Both the position numbers and the translations under genes were made by a program. 64,000 bases of DNA from Circinella umbellata (lineage: Eukaryota; Mucoromycota; Mucoromycetes; Mucorales; Lichtheimiaceae), in the NCBI GenBank assembly GCA_025093555.1, contig JAIWNF010000060.1:205612-269611 (forward strand). Reading direction: 5' to 3'. The notes beneath the pieces were generated by a model that made no database searches, was not told where the DNA came from, and was given only the letters and a program-made list of their open reading frames with translations. Shown piece after piece: positions 36,891 through 49,541 of this stretch (position 1 is the stretch's first letter; every line of letters starts with the position of its first letter).

Positions 36891-37856
36891 AGAGTTTTTT
36901 CTTATATTAAAATTAAAATAGAACTTATCTTTTTCGTTGAAAATCAGTTACACGTATAGAGAGTCGAGGAGAATAAGAGATAAATCCGATCACAGCCTTT
37001 CGCAAGGCAACAGTAGAATCAAAATCTACCACCACAATGCGGGGGCTTGGTTCATGGCAAGGATAGCCATTAAGTTTTCAGAATTTACCCACGACAGGAC
37101 AGGTACCATACCTTAACAAAGTCCTTCAGTATGCTAGGTCCGAGTCATCTTTCGATCAAGTCGCTTACAGTGTTGCCAATGCATTAACTTTTTTTTTTCT
37201 ATATAAGCAAAACCCAAGATAGCGAATTCGTATATATTTGTTATATGAGTTGTTCCACTCAATCGCAAACAAATTTCTTTATTACTTACCAAGGGAACAG
37301 TAAAAAATTATTTGGAGAACAAGCTCATCAATGTTTGTTAAAAATAACTTTACAAGTTGTTTTTCGTTGAAAGAATAAACTTTTTTTATTCCTTGTAAAA
37401 AATCAACGTTTGAGTGAATTGTTATATTACCATGACAAAGTAAACTAATTCAATGGCGATCTATAGTAACTAATTCAAATGATGTTAGAAAAGGAAAAAA
37501 CTATCTTTCTTTTCGTTATAAAAACACGAAAGAAAATGGAAAGATACATTAAACTCTCCCTCCTCCCTTTTTTATTATACCCAACTTATTTTGCGCTAAG
37601 TAGAAATAGGAACCAATCAAATGATAGCGACGTCATTTCTTTTTGCTGCGACTTTAATCGACAAACAACTTTTTTTTTTCTCCCTCTTTTTTTTTGTAAC
37701 CATCACCTCTCGCCCCCTCCCTCCTTTTTTAATCATCATTTTTACGAAATTTGATTTTTTTTTTCTTTTATTAACATTTAATTATTAATTTAATTAATTT
37801 GTTTTCAATTATCTTTGTTCCTTTTTCTCAATATTAAAATTTAAGAAAAAAAAAAG
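36891..37856. other. Intergenic with a possible coding relic; CT-rich leader of SPT2
   Basis: Minus-strand sequence near 36930-37080 reads PRIVVVDFDSTVALRKAVIGF and ISYSPRLSIRVTDFQRKR with no start or continuation, so a fragment of an unknown gene is possible. From about 37660 the plus strand turns strongly pyrimidine-rich up to the SPT2 ATG at 37857, as in many fungal promoters. Confidence 0.4.
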
Positions 37857-39417
37857 ATGGACTTTGAAAAACTTATGGCCAAAGCAATGGCTGTTACTCA
37901 ACAACAAGACGCAGCACTTGCAGAAAAAGCACGACGAAAATTACAAGAAGAAGACGAACGTCGAATGCGTGAATTAAAAGCTGAAAGAGAAAGACAACGA
38001 TTACAAGAACAATTAGAACGAAAAAAGAGTGAACAAAAACAACAACAATTAAAAGATAAAAAGAAACGTAAAGGACAAGTGGATAATTCTAATAATAAAA
38101 AAAGTAATAGTAATAAATTGACGACATCCAAAAGAAGTAATAGTAAATCCAATGCTATTGCAGCTCTTCAACAATTACAACCATCAGCACAGAAAAAGGT
38201 GAGGAAAAGAGAAAACAATATGAACAATGAAAAGGAAGTTTTTTTTTTTTTCTTTTTTGCATAATTATAATAATTTACTATATTGTTTTAGGATATGTCA
38301 TTTGAAGAATTAATGGCTCAAGCTAATAAATTACAACAAAAAAAACAATCTGATCCACCATCAAAAATACCTTCATCATCTTCTTCAATGTCTAAAAAAA
38401 ACGAACGATCTACTATTTCAGGCAAACGTCCACCTACTTCAGTATCATCTAGTCATACCCCACGTAATAACAACACTAATAATAATAATGATCATAATAA
38501 GAATAATAATAATAATAATAATACCCCAAGCATTTATCGAAATCGACCCTCTACCACATCAAAATCTATACGTGATTCTACCAGACCTATTCCAACATCA
38601 ACATTAAATATGTCAGCACGAGATAAAGTTCGACAAATGATGAGACAACCTCCACAAAAATTAAATACTCAAAAACGTGATTTACGTAGCATTAGTGAAA
38701 TCCAACGAGATATTCGTCACAAAAAAGGGATATATTCAGATGGAGAAGAAGATACCAGATCTGATCCACGATTACTTCAAAATAAAAGGGTTTCATCAGA
38801 AAATCGACATAATAATAAAATGTCGTCTGGGCCTTTACCCAGTTCAAGATCATCTTTTCCTGCTGGAAAACGTCCAGCTGGTTCTGCAGCAGCAGCTATG
38901 ATGAATCGTAATAGAAATATAGGTGATTCAAGACGTATGCCATTTTCACGTCCAGTACCAGAAAGAAGACGACCTATACAACGATATGATGAAGAAGAAT
39001 TAGATGAAGAAATGGATGATTTTGTGGTGAATGATGAAGAAGAAGAGGAAGAAGTAAATGATTATTCAGCTGAAATTGGTCGTATTTTCCGATATAATAA
39101 AAAGAGGTAAATTAAACAATTAGTATCCTATATCTATTCACACATATACCAACTATTATTGTTATTTTGCATTCAGATACCGTAATGAAACATTTTCAGA
39201 TGATGATATGGAAGCAGATGCAAGAGAAGTATTAAGAGAAGAAAAGAGAAGGTATATTATTATAATTATATAAGTGTAATCGATAGAAAAAGTGATTAAA
39301 CTATATATTTTCTTTTTTAATAGTGAACGAATTGGTAGACGAGAAGATATTGAAGAGGAAAAACGTGAATTGGAACGACTTAAACGTTTAAAAACGAAAG
39401 GAAAATCTCGTTCTTAA
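37857..39417 (+). CDS. SPT2: SPT2-family chromatin protein
   Basis: Four exons (37857-38198, 38292-39106, 39177-39251, 39324-39417) give 441 residues. The N-terminus is a charged coiled-coil-like stretch. A second MSFEELMAQA repeat-like start follows the first intron and echoes MDFEKLMAKA at residue 1. The middle is Ser/Asn/Arg-rich. The conserved C-terminal SPT2 domain is clear: ELDEEMDDFVV, an acidic run, YSAEIGRIFRYNKKRYR, FSDDDMEADAREVLREEKR and SERIGRREDIEEEKREL. Spt2 binds H3-H4 and DNA and acts in transcription elongation. The length and order of regions fit fungal Spt2. Confidence 0.92.
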
Positions 39418-39918
39418 TAAAGGAATCAACTGTTTAAATTTTTACAATCCTTTCTTGAGTTCTATGTTTAAAATGGGATAATTCATACACATATTTTATA
39501 TATATAAACACGCACTTACACACTTGAACTGACACATATACATACATATACACACGCACAAAATAGCATTTTTAATTTCAATGTATTCATATATAAATAT
39601 ATTATTATTGTATTATCCCAACAAACATCATTTCATCATTCAAAAAAAAAATACCCTTCTTTTCCAATATGAACTGTCTCCTCACCTTACTCTCTCGCTC
39701 TCTATAATAAAAAAAAAGGTTCAATGGGTTTCTTTTATTAGAAAAAAAAATCATTTCATAATCTTTTTGCTTATTTGGGAATCTAATATATAATTATTAC
39801 TTGTTGCTTGTAGGGGAATATACATAGAGCATATTTTTTGTTTAATATTAATAAGAGGAGAATTAAAAGTTCGAGGGAAAGGGAAGGGATGTGTATAATA
39901 ATAATATGTAAATCGTTT
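39418..39918. other. Convergent intergenic gap
   Basis: About 500 bp between the 3' ends of SPT2 (+) and CDS1 (-). AT-rich with CA/TA runs. No gene seen. Confidence 0.6.
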
Positions 39919-41889
39919 TTAATAATAAGAAGAAGTTATAAGTTTTTCTCTTGCATCTTGAATAATAGTATTCATAGAACTAGATGCTAATAGTTCAGAA
40001 TTAATAATATCTTGATTTGATAAATACATTTGTAATCGTTCCAATAATTCAATTTGTTCTCTTGCTGTTAAATTATTAATAGTTAAAGCTAAAATAGATC
40101 CAACTGAAACACTGTATGTCTATTTTTTTAATCATTAGTAAAAAGTTTCTCATGTATAATTAAATAAGTAGATAAAGAAATAACATTTACTTTAATAAAG
40201 CTTTGATGATACATATGAGCAAAAAATCCCATTAAAAATTGACAATCCATACGATCTGTTAAACCACCATGACCAGGAATACTTTGACCAAAATCTTTAA
40301 TTTTAAAAGCACGTTTTACTGCACTAGCAAAAAATCCACCAAATGGAGCAAGTAATGATGCAAAACATGCCATTGCAATAGCATGTAATTGAACTGGTGC
40401 AATCCATACTTCAGTTATATCTTTACGGAACTATTTAAATCCAATATGGTATTATTAATTAATATTGATTAATAATGACTAATATTATAACTTACAAGAT
40501 ATTTAATAATATTGACGGCATAAGTAGGTAATGTCCAAGGAACAGCTGTGAATACAGGATTCTTTGGATCACATGAGACATGAGACCAAGCTGATGCACC
40601 AAGATCCTATAAATATATATATATATATATAAGTCATGAGTAATGTCATCAAATTTAATCATGCATGTACCCCCACATACAATTTGCTTGTGATTTTTAC
40701 CTGAACTGGACACACTAAATAATCGAAACGCATAAGAATAGTTGTAACCTAAAAAAAAAAAAAAATCCTTTTTAATTTATATAATCCATAAATTAAAAGA
40801 AAATAAATATTTACCCCAAAACCAAGTAAAAGTGTCCAAATAAAACCACCAACAAAACCTTCAACAGTTTTTTTTGGACTTAATTGAATTAATGGAGTAC
40901 GACCCCAAAAGAATCCACAAATATATGCAAATGTGTCATTACATATAACAAGTAAAGCAGGCATAACGAACCTAATTATATAATATTTAAATAATCATTA
41001 TTCAAACTTCCTCCCAAAAAGATTATATTTACCAGATTAATCCTTCCAATATATTTTCAACAATAAAATGACTTTGAACAACAATTAGTAATAATGCCAT
41101 ATGCGTATAACAAAATTGTGCCATTTGAAATCGATATTGTCCTTTTTTAAGATTAGCAACAAAAAAGACGAATCCTATAATTTATGTAATTTATAAATAA
41201 ATACGGGATTTTTTGCTGCACATATTCAAGATAAAGATATATATTTACTTACCCAATACATATAACATAAAACTAATAAATCGATGATGTGTTGCAAAAG
41301 GTAATAAAAACTTATCAACCATTACAATTTCAGTAAAATAATAAATGATCGATTCACCATATAAAAAGTATTCTGTTGTTATTAAAAAGTACCTAATCAT
41401 ATGCGTTTTAGTTCATCCTTATTTTATTTAACCCACCCCTTTTATTTATAAATAATTAATTTACCAACTCATTGTTTTAAACCAACGAACACTTTTTTCT
41501 TTAGCAGGTACATGAGCAATTTGAATAACTTCACGATAAACAGCTGTTGTAATCGCCATAACTGCAACAATGGACCAAATATAACCAGAAGCCAAAACAA
41601 ATATGAAAGCACTAATCATGAGTAAGGTTGTAAATGTTCGTGTAGCCATATTTTTCCATTTTTTGCCCGATTTATCTGCTGCTAAAAGTACAGGAGCGTT
41701 ATTATTCATTGTCGAAGAAGAAGTATTAGTGCATTGTTGATCATCGGTACTTTCATTTCCCGTCGGTTGTTGTCGTAGTTGTTGTTGTTGACGATTCGTT
41801 AATATAGAAGAAGACGAAGAAGAAATAACTTCTTCTTGTGAATTATTATTACTTCGACGTTTAGAAGCTGATTTCCTTTTTGAACCCAT
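39919..41889 (-). CDS. CDS1: Phosphatidate cytidylyltransferase (CDP-diacylglycerol synthase)
   Basis: Eight exons: 41889-41465, 41392-41253, 41174-41033, 40971-40815, 40748-40701, 40606-40496, 40430-40191 and 40119-39919. They give 487 residues, the usual eukaryotic size. The N-terminus is a hydrophilic Ser/Gln-rich tail, followed by several transmembrane helices. The family signature [14 protein letters not shown] lies at about 391-404. Other landmarks are [29 protein letters not shown] and [15 protein letters not shown]. The enzyme makes CDP-diacylglycerol from CTP and phosphatidic acid in the ER, feeding phosphatidylinositol, phosphatidylserine and cardiolipin synthesis. One exon is only 48 nt. 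All phases agree. Confidence 0.95.
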
Positions 41890-42751
41890 ATTTTTTATTT
41901 ATATGAAAAGTAGAAAAGAAGCGAAAGAGTCCCTCCACTTTTCTAACGTTGTTGGGTATATTTTTAAGTCCCGGTATCACAGACTTTTTTTTTTTTTTCG
42001 GGAATGTCTAATACAAGGTGACACAATAAATAGGGTATTACAGCATTAAATATCTTTTATACTAATTCAAGTATATATTGTGACCAGTTATCAATTTTGA
42101 GAATATATATATTTTTTTGGTGTTCTTTAGTTGCTCAAAGTTATCGACTTTCCAAAAACACTAATATGAGCTCTAAAATATAGAGGAAGGATAAATAAAT
42201 GTTATATTTCAATCTAGCTACATACATAATACCTAATAGGATCCATCAACTTAATAGACATTGAAACCAATAGCTTATTATTCTAGTTTCTTAGTTTTGA
42301 CGCGTGCGGAAATGCTTTTTTCAACTTACGTGACCGTAACCATGTAATAAAAAAAAATAGAAAAAACCTTCATATAAAGTATGATATCTCACTTTGCATG
42401 ATCGTTCAATTTTACGTAACATGTATAAGTCATCTTTGAAAAAAATGATTACCGTGAAGCTGATGCCATTTCACTAAGCAGCAAGAAAAAACTATGGTGA
42501 CCAAAACCACATAGAAATTCTTGATAATATCACTGTATGTTATCACCCATTTGAGCATGTACTAGATGTAACAATAAGCACATACGTACGTTTTCTTTAA
42601 CAATATTTAAAAAAAACATGATCATGTTTTCTATTACGAATCATTTATAAAATTACAATGTGAAAACAAAAGCTAAAAACAAAATGAAAAAATAAAATAA
42701 AAAATGTTGCGTAATAATTCTATATAAATATAATAGTGGATAAGATGTTAT
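41890..42751. other. Intergenic: CDS1 promoter side and UGT-B 3' side
   Basis: About 860 bp, AT-rich, with no supported gene. Confidence 0.55.
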
Positions 42752-44756
42752 TTATATTCTTTTTAATTTCTCTTGTTGACCTCCACGGTTATAACCAGTA
42801 GCCAATTGATTATATATAAATCGAACAGTCAATCCAAAACCAAGTAAGATACTAATAAGACAAAGGATAAGATAAAGATACAAATCGTAATCATTGGCCT
42901 TTAGGTAAGAAACTTTTCTAGCAATATCAATACGATGAGGTAAAGTACCATCTTCTTTGCTTGAAAATAAGACTTCTTCAACCAAATCAGCACCTCGGGA
43001 TACAGCATGTTGCGACCGAAGTTGTACTATGGCTTGATAACGGTTTGTATTCTTTTGGAAAATACCATTCTTGTCTTCAATCACTTCACGCAAGATATCA
43101 AAAGGTCTTTCACGTTCCAAATTTAAATAACCACCTAATTGTTCACGTTCATAAAGAAGAGCGTGAGCGGGCTGATCACCGAAGAAGGGACGAATGACAG
43201 TACGGACACCACCGTAAAGAGATTCAAAAACAGACATACCACCACCATGAGAAAGGAAAGTGATAACCGAAGGGTGTCTTAAGATAGGGAATTGAGGAGC
43301 CCAAGGAGATAAGAAAGCATGTGAATGATCACCCCATAATTCAGCTACATTATAAACATTGCCTGAAGTTGTAGTCACTGTCTCTGGAAGACGAGCAGTA
43401 GAACTACCAATGCCCCATAAAAATCCATCAATCAAACCTTCTTCTAAAATTTCCAAAGCTTCAATCAAGACACGTTCAGTTAATGTTGGTTCGAATGCAG
43501 CAAATTGTCCAAAGGCGATATAAAGAACACGACTGTGCGAATCGAGATATTTTTGAATATCGGGTGTTATGGGATTATAATGAGCGTTAAAGATAGGACC
43601 AATCATTTCAACAAGTGGTCCCATAGGACGTGCTTCTTCAATACCATAAAAATTGTTGACGATTTTGAGAGAGTTGACGTGAGGATTCTTCAAAATGGGA
43701 AGACCACCCATAGCACGTTCACGTTGAGCATAATATTGTTGTTGGTGTGAATTAAGTTTCAAATAGGTATCGATTGGATAAAGGAATTTCTTATAGAATC
43801 GAAAGCTGAGAGACATATGATCGACAGTAGCTTCACCACCAATATCGATTTCCTTGTTAATGTATGGAGTAAGAGCATCTATATAAATAATAGGATGATA
43901 ATTTATTTAGCATGAATTTTCAAACAAACTATTTATCACCCACTAATGATAACATAAACATTTTTTTTACCTGGTGCCAAATTAATTAGCATAGTAACAA
44001 TGGATGGGATTTTGGTTTTACGAGCAGCATCAAAACAAGCAGTAGAAAAGGAATCAGCCATAAGAAGATCAATGTCATGTGACTGAGTAGCTTCTTGTAC
44101 ACGTTCAAAAACTATAAAATCAAGGTTAGAATTTTTTTTTTTTAGTTCCGATTATATGAATTACAGAGACCCCGTCTTTTTTTTTTTACTTTTACTTACT
44201 GCGATCATAATTTTCAATATCAACTTGAACTTCATTTTGACGATCACTCCAAGTTCGTGGATTTTGCATATTAGTAATATCCATTTTGGATTCAACTGAT
44301 TCACCAAGATTCACAATGTTAATATGAGGAAATGGTTGAGCAAATTTCAAATAAAATTCCTATTATTTAATGAATAATAAAAAAAAAGTTGGTTAATATA
44401 CTTTTTGATAATATAACAACAACGTGAAAGGAGTTCACCCAAGCAAATTATATATTACTTACTGTGCCAGCATAAGTGACATTGTGACCACGTTCTGCTA
44501 ATTCGTTAAGAATGCGAACAACCCATGAAGCATGACTAGATCCACCAAGAGTAACACCAAAAAGAATATTCTTAGAAGTTCTAAAAGTAGGTGAACCCAA
44601 TTCTTCATATAAACTAAGACTACTACTACTATTAGTAGCAGTAGTACCACTTGCAAATAAGGCACATAATATACCTATGGCTGCATATATTAGGAAAAGT
44701 AATAACATGTGACAAGAAAGAAAAATAAGTGTTTGTAGTGAGTGGGTGGGGGACAA
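42752..44756 (-). CDS. UDP-glycosyltransferase, ER/secretory type (copy B)
   Basis: Four exons (44756-44463, 44359-44200, 44111-43971, 43878-42752) give 573 residues. The chain opens with a signal peptide, then LYEELGSPTFRTSKNILFGVTLGG. DLLMADSFSTACFDAAR sits in the acceptor half. The donor signature follows as WAPQFPILRHPSV, FLSHGGGMSVFESLYGG and RPFFGDQPAHALLYEREQ. A C-terminal membrane helix and a basic tail end the protein. Exon 2 and exon 3 are the same length as in copy A (160 and 141 nt) and the phases are identical, so the two are paralogues. It lacks the acidic/Gln insert of copy A. Acceptor unknown. Confidence 0.92.
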
Positions 44757-46991
44757 ATGAAGTAGTATTAGCTCCTTTTATATGAGAAATGAATGCATGT
44801 CGTTTGCCGCAGCACAAAAATAAATAAAAAAGGGAAGTGGAATACTGCACAACTTTTTTATTTTATTTTACTGCGCCACTACTGCAGCGGGTCATATTAT
44901 CCCAAGTTCCACTTCATGATTAAATGAATATTATGTAATTCAATTGATTCAATAAGGCTTTACCTCAAAAAACCGGGTACTATCCTTAAGAAATAGAAAG
45001 AGGTATGATACTGGTGTTGAGTCTGAACAATAATATAAAAATATACTGCATCATCCACTTCAACCCGACCCATAATAATTACAAATATATGCAAACAAAA
45101 CATAGCTTTTTTTTTAAAAAAAAAAAAATCGAGTTTTCTAGTAACACCATGACCAGGATTGTACATACAAAAACAACGGTCCAGTAACAACAGTAAATAC
45201 TATTCTCTTTTTTCGTCTGCATGATATATACATACGTTATTTTTATTAATTATGAATACGCGCTGACTGCAGCTTATTGCTCTCGTCTGTTCACAAAGAG
45301 GGGTATTGAAAACCTGCAGGACAGCAAGAAAAAGGTGTGGTGAAAAACGCTAGTGCAGAGATTGAATGAAGGGGATAAGGTAGGGATGACAAAGTTAAAA
45401 TAGTAAGTAGTAAAGGAACAATGTCAAAAAGAGAGAGAAGTGTAATATATCAAAAGAGATAACAATACTTTGTCTGTTGGTTTGGTGGTTTGTTTTTTCT
45501 ATAAATTTAAGGAGGTGCTTATGGTTCAGGTGGTAGTTCAATCTATTGCGGTAATAAATGTATAAACTGATTTATTGGTGATGGAGTGGTAGTATAATAC
45601 AGTAACCAGGACGACAAGTACGGTGTAATTGGTGTAGAATGAAGCGAAATATTAATTAGATGATTTTCAAATAGACACGTTTATGGTGTGATGTTGGATG
45701 TGGTTTGGGGTACTCGAATGAGAACAAAAGATTTGTCAATACAGTAGATTATAGTATTCTAATATACAAATGGAAGAAGGTTGGCCATAGATATACAGTA
45801 TTATTGTACTGCTTGGAGTACGCTCAATTGACGTAATTTATACACTACATGTACCTGGGGAGAAATACAATCGTGTGGCCTGAATAAATAAGCTCTTTAT
45901 ATGCTACGTATAGAAGCTGAATGATATAGTAATTTATAGGTGGATAATTATAAAAAACTATGTAACAGTGGATCACCAATAATTGTCTACTTACAATCGG
46001 GTGCGATCGGCCAGTTTGAGAAAGTGTTGTTAAACAATACATACTGTAGGTATCATAGACACCATAAAGAAACTATAGCAATATAGCTACTTCTTTATAT
46101 ATTGTGTTTAAATTTAATAGAATTTCCACCCATTTGACTGCATCCAGAATTTAACCAGCCTATTTTTCTTGTCTTTGTAACGAAACAAAATTAATTCCTA
46201 GAAAAAGACCAAAAAAAATAATGACTCAACAATTACACATATCCAAGATTAACCAAAAATAGGGAAAAAAAAGTGTGTTGTATATGTTTAATATATTTTG
46301 AATATTGGATGATTTTCATACATATTTCAACTACTGTTTCGTAATATTTGATGAAAAAAGATTTGTGAAGTTTAAGACTATACTATACAATAGTTCAAGA
46401 TAATGAGGCATTTTAAGAGTGCTGATTACGTATGAAGTGACTAAATAGTGAAGTAAAGTAAGAATAAGTGTGAAGAAAGGATAATGATGAGAGGGTATAT
46501 AAGAACTTTTTTTTTTATTTTTTTAACACCAGTAGCAAGAAGTGGGGGGGAGAAATTAATGTATTGGGTCTTTTTAGTTGCAAATCATACTTTACATCCA
46601 CTGTTGCAGACTGGTTGTTATCCTCTCTATCCAAATGAGCTTCTACCAATTTTATTTTTGATTGAACAACCATCTATTGCAGGATAATCAAATATAAACA
46701 TCCCAGTATACAGAATTCAAATTCTAGAAAAACAGTAAGAAAAAAAGCATATCTTACCTTCGTTTTTAATGCTAGCTGTGAAGATCGGTCGTATTCTATT
46801 TAATCATTTGGTAATCCACCATTTCAAATTGGAATATTAGAATAATATCTTTTTTTAATAAGCTTAGGGTATATTAATGATAGCGCTTTCTACCTAGTGA
46901 TATGGTATTTGGTTTGTTGATAAGGTGGATAATGTTCTGATCAGGTAATACATTAAATAATACGTAGATATATCCTATATTTCTACAGTAA
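44757..46991. other. 2.2 kb gene-poor region
   Basis: Upstream of UGT-B. It includes poly-T/poly-A blocks (about 45105-45130) and short open stretches without motifs. No gene is supported. Confidence 0.5.
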
Positions 46992-49034
46992 TTATATCAA
47001 CATACACTGTATCCACCAAATACACCAAATTATCAATAAGATACGACCGATCCTCTGTAATATTTGTAATACGCCCGATGAGATTAAGGAGGGCCGTAAT
47101 CCTATTTCATAACGTGGGGTTGAGCGTACGCGACAAATATAGCCACCAGGGCTATCCACATGCATATGTGTATCTGTATTAAAGAGAAAAAAATCAGAAA
47201 AAAAAAGATCTAGAATTACGTAGCCTATAGCTCTATATATCCATAAATACTCACGGGATTGTCCCAGAAAAACAATACGAAGAGATCTAAGAAGATCTTC
47301 TTGACGATCACATTTGTCAGCCAGTTGCAGCATCATACGCTTCAAAACTTTATGTGAATGCAACCCCGTTCCAACTACTTCGTTCTTTCCTACCCCATAG
47401 TCATCATCTTTTCGGCATTCAGCAGCGCCGTATTCATTTCCATTTCGAGATATGACAAGATTCGGACGTATTGATGACACTTTACGTGGCAGTGGTGCTT
47501 TTCCAGTTATTACCCGATCTTTATTATCAACAATGGTGGTGGCCACAGATGAACTGTCTCTGTCAAGATGGGAAAAAGTCGTGAATACCGTGTTGTAATA
47601 TATATAAACATTTTTCTACTGGAAACGAGAAACAATGAAACACTAATTTTACCTTTTTGCTTCCAAAAACAGATTATCAAATACTTTATCTGTAATAGAC
47701 CAAAGTCGAGTTGTATAATCCATTTCAGATTCACTACTTTTTACCCAGTCAATAATACGCCAACGATATAAGTCAAGTATATCTGACATCGCCTTTTGAA
47801 GCCAATATTTATCGAAATCCATTCTGGGATTTATTGAGGCATATTCTGTTAATTTTTTCCATAAAGCATCAATAATTAATTCTTCTTCTTCCATACTGGG
47901 AGGAGAGAATAGAGCGGGTGGTACAGATGATGATGATGAATGAGTACGGCTTTTGATTGATTTGACAATTTTTGTGAAGCACGTAAACATCTCTTGGCAA
48001 GGATTGTTATGCTCAACAAATGTAGGCGTACCATCTGAGCTAATTTTTTCTAATTGTTCGGAGGTGAAGATTTCCTTCCAACAGTTATCATCTACATCGA
48101 TGATAAAAGAATGGGATGGGCTATATAAATAAAAGCAACTGTGTTAAGTGATAAGCTCTTTATCTATTATTCAATACTATGTCAGAAAGAATATATCTTA
48201 CAACTTTTCGTAGTTACAATTGGCGCCGTATTCATAAACAAGATCTTCTGCATATACTCCATTACCGAGGTCCCATTTTTTTTTCATTCTCCATTTCTTC
48301 AAAAGCTTCTTGGTATTTTAACTTCATATCTTCTGTCAATTCTGTAGAATCAGTCTTGGCACTCTAAAAAATGGTAGTACGTAGATGAATCAGTAAACGA
48401 ATGAGAATATGATAAAGAATACCGTACGTCAAATCACAAACTTACTGAGGAACGGGAACGTTTTGGGGTTGGGGTTGATGTGGTCGGATGTTGATTTGAA
48501 GAGTGAAGGTGACTAGAAGACCGTTCATTTTCAGTGATTAGTCCACTGGGGTGTTTCTTTAGTAAACCAAAAGATTTAGAATAAAATATGCATAGAAAAC
48601 AAAAAAAACAAAGATTTTTATCTTTTGATTGCAAGATTTTCTGCCCCATGACACGTTCGTTGCTTTTGGCCTGGTTTTTTTTTTCTGATACAAATACTAA
48701 TTAATTATATATATTCATAACAATAATTTTATACACGTTAACGTACCAAAGTAATTTTCAATTTGTGTCCACATTTAGAAAAGACATCGCTCCAAAACTT
48801 TGATGGCACGCAATCATTGGGCGTACGCTCCCTATGGAAATTTAAATTTGACTTTAAGTTTGAAAATTCATAAAGATTCGGCTGGTCTGTCTGCTTCAAG
48901 AAATCTTCGACCACTTTATATTATTGAAAAAAATATTAGTCATTTAGATTCATGCACTTTTATACATTACTGTGAAACACTTATTTATGATTACCTTTTA
49001 TGAGTTCCGATGACAATTCTGTTGAGGTTTCCAT
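46992..49034 (-). pseudogene. Multi-exon accessory-family gene, probably degenerate
   Basis: A start at 49034 (METSTELSSELIK) splices to 48913-48747 in phase. Further segments follow with less certain joins: 48649-48440; 48365-48270; 48120-47653 with DFDKYWLQKAMSDILDLYRWRIIDW and MDYTTRLWSITDKVFDN; then 47563-47250 with RPNLVISRNGNEYGAAEC and GLHSHKVLKRMMLQL. The last part (47176-46992) reads DSPGGYICRVRSTPRYEIG. A ten-A run at about 48676-48685 appears to shift the frame. PxLVIS...EYGAAEC loosely recalls a PD-(D/E)XK core, but with Asn instead of the first Asp and no ExK Lys. Function unknown. I believe the family is multi-copy in Mucorales, from memory only. Confidence 0.45.
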
Positions 49035-49146
49035 TGTAATGTGTTTGTCATAGTATTCATGTATATCGGAAAGACCGGTGTTATTCTTTATAAGTTAGAC
49101 TATTTATATTGATACTAAATTAGGATAAGGGATGTCTACTATCACA
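49035..49146 (-). repeat. Short TATA-containing repeat, copy 1
   Basis: On the minus strand it runs from TGTGATAGTAGACATC to CACATTACA and contains tcaatataaatagtctaa. It abuts the ATG of the 46992-49034 gene. A related 122 bp copy in opposite orientation is at 53163-53284. It may be a small solo LTR (TG...CA ends) or a shared promoter. Confidence 0.6.
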
Positions 49147-49154
49147 TTACTCCC

Positions 49155-49541
49155 CAATATACTTATGTCCAGGCAGCTTAACTTTGAAGCCCCCCCATTG
49201 AAAGTTTGAAATGTCAAGCCAAGAATTTTACTATAGGTGAGTGACGAAATCAAGTGATGGAGGTAATTTTTTTCTTCCTTTTTTTTATTTTTGATCATCT
49301 TTAAAAAAAATTAAGTTAATGTATAATGAAAAAAGAAATAGACCCAGCATTATCAAAAAACAGAAAGCATTTGTCTTTTTATTAAAGATAAGTTCAAGAA
49401 TAGAAAAGGGAGAAAAAAATTACCTCCATCACTTGATTTCATCACTCACCCATAGTAAAATTCTGGGCTTGAAATTTCAAACTTTCAATGGGGGGGGGGC
49501 CTTCAAAGTTAAGCTGCCTGCCTGGACATAAGTATATTGCA
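49155..49541. repeat. Facing inverted pair of LTR-like arms
   Basis: Arms at 49155-49280 and 49408-49541 are inverted copies of each other, sharing ggacataagtatatt, caagtgatggaggtaa and agtttgaaa pieces, with about 127 bp between. The right arm starts the 3' LTR of the Gypsy relic on the minus strand, right after the polypurine tract aaggggggagtaa (about 49542-49554). Confidence 0.8.
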
